Made by a program: the position numbers and the translations under genes. The notes beneath the pieces are model-generated. The model did no database searches. It was not told the origin of the DNA and saw only the letters and a program-made list of their open reading frames with translations. From contig DASZPL010000128.1 in NCBI GenBank assembly GCA_035550315.1, positions 1 to 8,705 on the forward strand: a DNA stretch of 8,705 nt, in the 5' to 3' direction. Source of the DNA: DASZPL01 sp035550315 (lineage in GTDB: Bacteria; Actinomycetota; Actinomycetes; JAFAQI01). Below, in pieces: positions 5,196 to 8,705 of this stretch; the first letter of the stretch is position 1, and the number at the start of each line of letters is the position of its first letter.

Positions 5196-5996
5196 CTACG
5201 ACGACCAGACGGCGGGGTCGGCGTTGTCGAGCACCGCAGCGATTGCGGCGAGACCTTCGCGCAGCCGCGTACCGATGTCCTCGGCTCCCTCGACGACGAG
5301 CAGCCATCCGCGGTCGAGTGCGATCTGGTAACCGCTGGCGGCCGAGAAGCTGTTCTGGCGCTGGCTGACGTGAGTGGCGAGCAGCGCCTGCCGCACCCGG
5401 TCGTCGAGCAGCCGGCGCGCGAAGTCGGCGTCTTCAGCGGTGACCGAGAAACGGCTGTCGAACTGCGCGTCGCCGGTCTTCACTGACAGGAAGCGGTCGG
5501 CGACGAACGCGGTCGTCGCGACGTTCACCAGCGCGCTCACCCCGCTGTAGCCGGTCACCGACACGGTCGGCGTGGTGGCGGCCGGGGAACGGACGGCCAC
5601 GACCGACGTACGCAGCACCTCGGTGCCGGCGCCGGCGCTGGTGCGGTCGCGGCTGTGGCCGGTCCGCACGGTCCGCACGAACTCGAACGTGACGAAGTCG
5701 CGGCCGTCGCTGCGCCCGCTGACGACGTTGCGATGCGCGATCGTGCCGTCGAGGATCTGGACGTCACTGAACGGCCAGACCGACCAGCCCGGATCCACGC
5801 TCGCGTCGGTCGCTGCGAACCGGTAGCCGTTGTCCCGGGCGTACCGCTCCACCGCGTCGTTCTTGCGGGTACGACGGGCCCGGCGCCGCGAGTTGTCGAG
5901 CCGGTTGAGAACGTACAGAACGGCGAAGATCACGACCGCGACCCCGACGATCTTCGGCAGCGGCGTGCTGCCTAGTGACGATGCCCCCAGTCGCAC
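5196..5996 (-). CDS. Membrane-anchored protein of unknown function (actinobacterial family)
   Basis: 266 residues from GTG 5996 to the TAG at 5196. Residues ~14-31 (PKIVGVAVVIFAVLYVL) form one membrane span, followed at once by the basic stretch SRRRARRTRKN (36-46), so by the positive-inside rule the large domain faces the cytoplasm. The soluble part has the pattern YARDNGYRFAATDASVDPGW..PF...AHRNVVSGRSDGRDFVTFEF, then DSRFSVTAEDADFARRLLDDRVRQAL and IALDRGWLLVVEGAED. This resembles a widespread uncharacterised actinobacterial family with GRxFVAFxY and FxVxxxDxxFAxxxL motifs, which I recognise only by pattern. No catalytic residues are evident. The start is favoured by TACACT at -12 to -7. It is divergent from the DJ-1/PfpI gene, and the two starts share near-identical flanks. 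Confidence 0.75.
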   Translation of the reverse strand: MRLGASSLGSTPLPKIVGVAVVIFAVLYVLNRLDNSRRRARRTRKNDAVERYARDNGYRFAATDASVDPGWSVWPFSDVQILDGTIAHRNVVSGRSDGRDFVTFEFVRTVRTGHSRDRTSAGAGTEVLRTSVVAVRSPAATTPTVSVTGYSGVSALVNVATTAFVADRFLSVKTGDAQFDSRFSVTAEDADFARRLLDDRVRQALLATHVSQRQNSFSAASGYQIALDRGWLLVVEGAEDIGTRLREGLAAIAAVLDNADPAVWSS

Positions 5997-6002
5997 GGCC
6001 GA

Positions 6003-6008
6003 AGTGTA
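6003..6008 (-). promoter_or_regulatory. -10 element TACACT giving a likely leaderless mRNA
   Basis: TACACT on the minus strand fits TANNNT and lies at -12 to -7 relative to GTG 5996. There is no Shine-Dalgarno sequence. The spacing is identical to the gpgS and folP2-like starts. Confidence 0.5.
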
Positions 6009-6046
6009 GGGGCAGAAACCGTTCGCGCCGTACCGCCAAGGAATGC

Positions 6047-6052
6047 CACGCT
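6047..6052 (+). promoter_or_regulatory. Candidate -10 element of the DJ-1/PfpI gene (weak)
   Basis: CACGCT is at -12 to -7 relative to ATG 6059 and keeps A at position 2 and T at position 6 of TANNNT. The only Shine-Dalgarno-like run, AAGGA at 6038-6042, is 16 bases from the ATG, too far to serve it. Confidence 0.3.
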
Positions 6053-6058
6053 TCGGCC

Positions 6059-6649
6059 ATGTCGCCGCGGATCGGGATCGTGCTGTTCGACGGGGTGGAG
6101 GAGCTCGACGCGGTCGGCCCGTGGGAGGTCTTCGCGGCGTGGTCGCACTACTTCCCCGCCGACGAGGTCGCGGTGAGCTGTCTCGCGCCGAACGGTGGGA
6201 CCGTGGCGGCCGCGAAGGGAATGACGCTGACCGCGCATCACTCGTTCGCCGATGCCCCCGCGTACGACGTGCTGCTCTACCCCGGCGGGCAAGGGACCCG
6301 GCCGCTGATGAAGGACGAGCCGCACCTGGCGTGGCTGCAGGAACAGCGCCGTGCCGTGCCCCTGATGACGAGCGTGTGCACCGGGGCGCTGGTCTACGCC
6401 GCCGCCGGGCTGCTGCGCAACCGTCCGGCGACGACCCACTGGGGATCGCTGGACCTGTTGCACGAGACCGACCCGACGATCACCGTCAGACCCGACGACC
6501 GTTACGTCGACGACGGCGACGTGGTCACGTCGTCCGGGGTCTCGGCGGGGATCGACATGGCGCTGCATCTGGTCCGCCGCTTCGCCGGCGAGGAGCGGGC
6601 CCGCGAGGTCCGCCGCGTCATCCAGTACGACCCGGCGCCGCCGGTCTAG
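6059..6649 (+). CDS. DJ-1/PfpI-family protein, isonitrile-hydratase-like
   Basis: 196 residues from ATG 6059 (MSPRIGIVLFDGVEELDAVG), the normal length for a single DJ-1/PfpI (class I glutamine-amidotransferase-like) domain. The nucleophile elbow is SVCTGA with C107 and T108. D17 lies at the acidic position after the first strand. YPGGQGTR (74-81) and ATTHW (124-128) match isonitrile hydratases such as Pseudomonas InhA, which turn isonitriles into N-formamides using Cys and Asp. VTSSGVSAGIDMALHLV (156-172) is the matching C-terminal motif. There is no C-terminal AraC-type DNA-binding domain, so this is the enzyme form. The substrate is not certain, since many members act on other electrophiles or are untested. 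An in-frame extension to 5975 overlaps the divergent gene and is rejected. The stop overlaps the convergent kinase stop in a CTAG palindrome. Confidence 0.82.
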   Translation: MSPRIGIVLFDGVEELDAVGPWEVFAAWSHYFPADEVAVSCLAPNGGTVAAAKGMTLTAHHSFADAPAYDVLLYPGGQGTRPLMKDEPHLAWLQEQRRAVPLMTSVCTGALVYAAAGLLRNRPATTHWGSLDLLHETDPTITVRPDDRYVDDGDVVTSSGVSAGIDMALHLVRRFAGEERAREVRRVIQYDPAPPV

Positions 6650-8184
6650 GGACCCGCCAGCGGCAGCTCGATGCGGAACGTCGCGCCGTGGCCGGGTTCG
6701 GACTCCACCGAGACGTCACCGTCGTGCGCCGCCACCAGGCCGGCCACGATCGACAGGCCGAGACCGCTGCCGCCGGCACTGCGGCTGCGCGATGGGTCGG
6801 CGCGATAGAACCGCTCGAAGACGCGCTCGGCGTCTTCCGGCGACAGGCCGGGGCCGGTGTCGGACACCGCGACCACAGCGCTCTTGGTCACCGCGTTGAT
6901 CGAGACCGCAACCGTGATGATCGCGTCGTCGGGCGTGTGCACGAACGCGTTCGACATGAGGTTGTGCACGACCTGGCGCAGCCGCGCCTCGTCGCCGACG
7001 ACGACCGGCGGGGTGGTCACGTCGGCATGCAGCTCGATCGAGCGCGCCGGCGCGATCCGCCGGCTGTCCTCGACGACGTCGTGCGCGATGTCGAGCAGGT
7101 CGACGCGGCCTCGTTCCAACGGTCGCTGCTCGTCGAGTCGCGCCAGCAACAACAGGTCGTCCACCAGCAAACCCATCCGGGTCGCCTCGTCCTCGATGCG
7201 CCCCATCGTGCGATCGAGCTCGGCGCCGGTAGTGGCTCCCATCCGGTGCAGCTCGGCGAAACCGCGAATCGAGGTCAGCGGCGTACGCAGCTCGTGGCTT
7301 GCGTCGGCGACCAGCCGGCGCATCCGCTCCTCCGACGCGGTCGCCCGCAGCTGCGACTCGCGCTCGTGTGCGAACGCGGACTCGATCCGGCCGAGCATGA
7401 CGTTGAGCGCGTTCGAGAGCCGCCCGATCTCGGTGCGAGGATGGCGGTCCGGCACTCGCTGGGTCAGGTCACCCGCCGCGATCGCCGCGGCGGTCCGTTC
7501 GACCGCGACCAGCGGCGCGAGCGATCGCCGGATCAGCAGGTAGCCGCCGCCTCCCATGAGCACCAGGATTCCGGCACCGATCAGGACCTCGAGCACGACG
7601 AGGTGGTTGACCGTGTGGTCGATGTCGGACAGCGACGTCGCGATCTCCGCGACCCCGGACCCGCCGCCCGCTGCGACCGCGACAACCCGCCAGGAGCTCT
7701 TGTGGTCCGCCGCCGGGACGGTGAAGGGCTCGCCGTCGACCACCTGCTTCGACGTCGCCGTCAGCGCTGGCAGCACCGGCGGCGACTGGCTGGTGAGGAA
7801 CGCCGAGTCAGGCCCCCCGGCGGGCGAGCCGGCCGCGTCGTACAGGCGCACGTAGTACGGACTGGGCAACCGGCTCGGGTCGTCGCTTGTCGTCGTCGTC
7901 GGCGCACCGCCGGCGGGAACCGGAGTGCCGGCCAGGCCGGGGCCGGCGCCGAACCCGCCGCGGAACCGAAACCCATCGGCGATCCCGTGGGCGGCGACCT
8001 GTAGCTGCTCGTCGGCGCGGTTGAGCAGGTAGGAGTGCAGCGACGCCGTCGCGGCGACGGCGGCGCCGGTCAGGCCGACTGCGGCGAGCGCGAGAACCAT
8101 CACCAACAGCTCGAGCCGCAAAGACATTCGCGCGAGGACACGCCGCAGCGGCGCCACCAGCGTCGCGAACCGGGAGCGCATCAC
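6646..8184 (-). CDS. Sensor histidine kinase of a PhoR/TcrY-type two-component system
   Basis: 512 residues from GTG 8184, or 511 from ATG 8181, which is better spaced from GAGG in the preceding gene. Order: first membrane span ~24-47, extracytoplasmic sensor ~48-193 with a Gly/Ala/Pro/Thr-rich low-complexity run (~75-105), second span ~194-216, HAMP (~217-272), HisKA with phospho-acceptor H297 in DASHELRTPLTSIRGFAEL, then ATPase: N box QVVHNLMSNAFVH (N408, N412), DTGPGL (442-447), FERFYRAD (456-463), and GGSGLGLSIV (471-480). All catalytic boxes are intact, so an active kinase is expected. The start overlaps the stop of the response regulator, so the pair is one translationally coupled operon with regulator first. 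The stimulus is not readable from sequence; the sensor part has no recognised ligand domain. Confidence 0.92.
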   Translation of the reverse strand: MMRSRFATLVAPLRRVLARMSLRLELLVMVLALAAVGLTGAAVAATASLHSYLLNRADEQLQVAAHGIADGFRFRGGFGAGPGLAGTPVPAGGAPTTTTSDDPSRLPSPYYVRLYDAAGSPAGGPDSAFLTSQSPPVLPALTATSKQVVDGEPFTVPAADHKSSWRVVAVAAGGGSGVAEIATSLSDIDHTVNHLVVLEVLIGAGILVLMGGGGYLLIRRSLAPLVAVERTAAAIAAGDLTQRVPDRHPRTEIGRLSNALNVMLGRIESAFAHERESQLRATASEERMRRLVADASHELRTPLTSIRGFAELHRMGATTGAELDRTMGRIEDEATRMGLLVDDLLLLARLDEQRPLERGRVDLLDIAHDVVEDSRRIAPARSIELHADVTTPPVVVGDEARLRQVVHNLMSNAFVHTPDDAIITVAVSINAVTKSAVVAVSDTGPGLSPEDAERVFERFYRADPSRSRSAGGSGLGLSIVAGLVAAHDGDVSVESEPGHGATFRIELPLAGP

Positions 8185-8705
8185 TCCCTCGGCATCCGCA
8201 ACACGTATCCGACGCTACGGATCGTGTGGAGCAGCCGCGGTTGGGTCGTATCGATCTTGCGGCGAAGGTAGGAGACGTAGGACTCGACGACGTTGGCGTC
8301 GCCGTCGAAGTCGTAGTGCCAGACGTGGTCGAGGATCTGCGCCTTGCTGAGCACCCGTTGCGGGTTCTGCAGGAAGTAACGCAGCAGCTTGTACTCGGTC
8401 GGTGACAGGGTCACCGGCTTGCCGGCCTTGAGCACCTCGTGCGAGGAGTCGTCGAGCTCGAGGTCGCCGTAACGCAGCACGGAGGTGGAGCGGACGCCGT
8501 CACCGCCTTGGGCCCGTCGCAGCACGGCGCGGATGCGGGCGATCGCCTCCTCGAGGCTGAACGGCTTGGTCAGATAGTCGTCCGCGCCGAGCGTCAGTCC
8601 GGTGATCTTCGCCTCGGTGGCGTCCTTGGCGGTGAGGAACAGCACCGGGATACGTTGCTGGCTCTCGCGCAGCCGGCGTACGACCTCGAAGCCGTCGATG
8701 CCCGG
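8181..8705 (-). CDS. OmpR/PhoB-family response regulator, PhoP/TcrX-like (5' end outside window)
   Basis: The frame is open to the window edge, leaving the C-terminal 174 residues. The receiver part starts at PGIDGFEVVRRL, just after the expected phosphorylated Asp, which is outside the window. It contains the switch Thr in FLTAKD and the conserved Lys in LTKPFSLEEA. The winged-helix effector domain follows a short linker: ELDDSSHEVLKAGKPVTLSP, KLLRYFLQNPQRVLSKAQIL, the VWHYDFDGDANVVESYVSYL region, and RLLHTIRSVGYVLRMP. The effector closely resembles M. tuberculosis PhoP and also TcrX. On activation it would bind direct-repeat DNA sites, probably including its own promoter, which is not visible here. 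Its kinase partner overlaps its TGA. Confidence 0.93.
   Translation of the reverse strand, partial: PGIDGFEVVRRLRESQQRIPVLFLTAKDATEAKITGLTLGADDYLTKPFSLEEAIARIRAVLRRAQGGDGVRSTSVLRYGDLELDDSSHEVLKAGKPVTLSPTEYKLLRYFLQNPQRVLSKAQILDHVWHYDFDGDANVVESYVSYLRRKIDTTQPRLLHTIRSVGYVLRMPRE

Larger units (their letters stand above)
5994..6061. repeat. Inverted repeat spanning two divergent gene starts
   Basis: On the minus strand 6007-5994 reads ACACTTCGGCCGTG; on the plus strand 6048-6061 reads ACGCTTCGGCCATG. They match at 12 of 14 positions. Each arm holds the 3' part of a -10 element, the six bases TTCGGCC/TCGGCC before the start, and the start codon itself (GTG 5996 and ATG 6059). The 40 bases between the arms (6008-6047) hold nothing else recognisable apart from the upstream edge of each -10 hexamer. 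Confidence 0.4.

Noticed and set aside
4276..5307. Upstream extension of the gpgS frame antisense to the IdeR gene
   Set aside because: The extension has no GpgS-family sequence and is antisense to a clear gene; the GpgS-like N-terminus begins at GTG 4275 with a -10 element.
1147..5879. GGTACGACGGGC found three times (1147-1158, 4213-4224, 5868-5879), two copies identical over 15 bases
   Set aside because: Two copies simply encode Ala-Arg-Arg-Thr in minus-strand genes with favoured codons; a match of this length is expected by chance in GC-rich DNA of this size.
6043..8004. Plus-strand open frame (653 codons) across the DJ-1/PfpI gene and kinase
   Set aside because: Out of frame with one real gene and antisense to another; Arg-rich composition, no motifs.

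Overview
This is an ordinary-looking chromosomal stretch from a high-GC Gram-positive bacterium, almost certainly an actinomycete. The evidence is the very GC-rich third codon positions, the frequent GTG starts, and the products, whose closest relatives as I remember them are mycobacterial: FolP2, GpgS, IdeR and a PhoP/TcrX-type regulator. No RNA genes, CRISPR arrays or gene-free stretches over 300 bases are present.

Layout, left to right. (1) At 2-82 is the C-terminal end of what looks like a DDE transposase. It is followed by a small inverted repeat that may belong to the end of that insertion element. (2) At 101-1120 (minus) is an AbiEi-like winged-helix/DUF559-like nuclease-fold protein whose last ~18 codons seem to lie in the insertion-element end. 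A 25-base imperfect direct repeat flanks this gene, and its right copy sits in a strong hairpin (1211-1254) downstream of the next gene. (3) At 1279-1701 (minus) is a stand-alone cyclic-nucleotide-binding domain protein. Divergent from it is a coupled pair (1772-3318, plus): a FolP2-type dihydropteroate-synthase homologue and a LigB/class III extradiol dioxygenase-like protein. (4) At 3307-4275 (minus) is glucosyl-3-phosphoglycerate synthase GpgS, divergent from an IdeR/DtxR iron-dependent repressor (4351-5043). The folP2-gpgS neighbourhood is known from Mycobacterium tuberculosis, but here gpgS faces folP2 and an extra gene lies between them. (5) At 5059-5163 is a short stretch with strong coding character but no recognisable start, possibly a gene remnant. 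(6) At 5196-5996 (minus) is a membrane-anchored protein of unknown function, divergent from a DJ-1/PfpI-family protein (6059-6649). (7) At 6646-8705 (minus) is a two-component system: a PhoP/TcrX-like response regulator cut by the window end and, overlapping its stop, its sensor histidine kinase.

The genes do not form one pathway. The most coherent themes are a folate-enzyme-like pair next to methylglucose-lipopolysaccharide/glucosylglycerate synthesis, and three regulators (cyclic-nucleotide sensor, iron repressor, two-component system). The most notable structural signal is that six starts lack a Shine-Dalgarno sequence and carry a -10-like hexamer ending exactly six bases before the start codon. 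This is the arrangement expected of leaderless mRNAs. I see no clearly new multi-gene system. The best leads are the two degenerate-enzyme homologues encoded as a coupled pair, the repeat/insertion-element structure around the AbiEi-like gene, and the matched divergent starts at 5994-6061.
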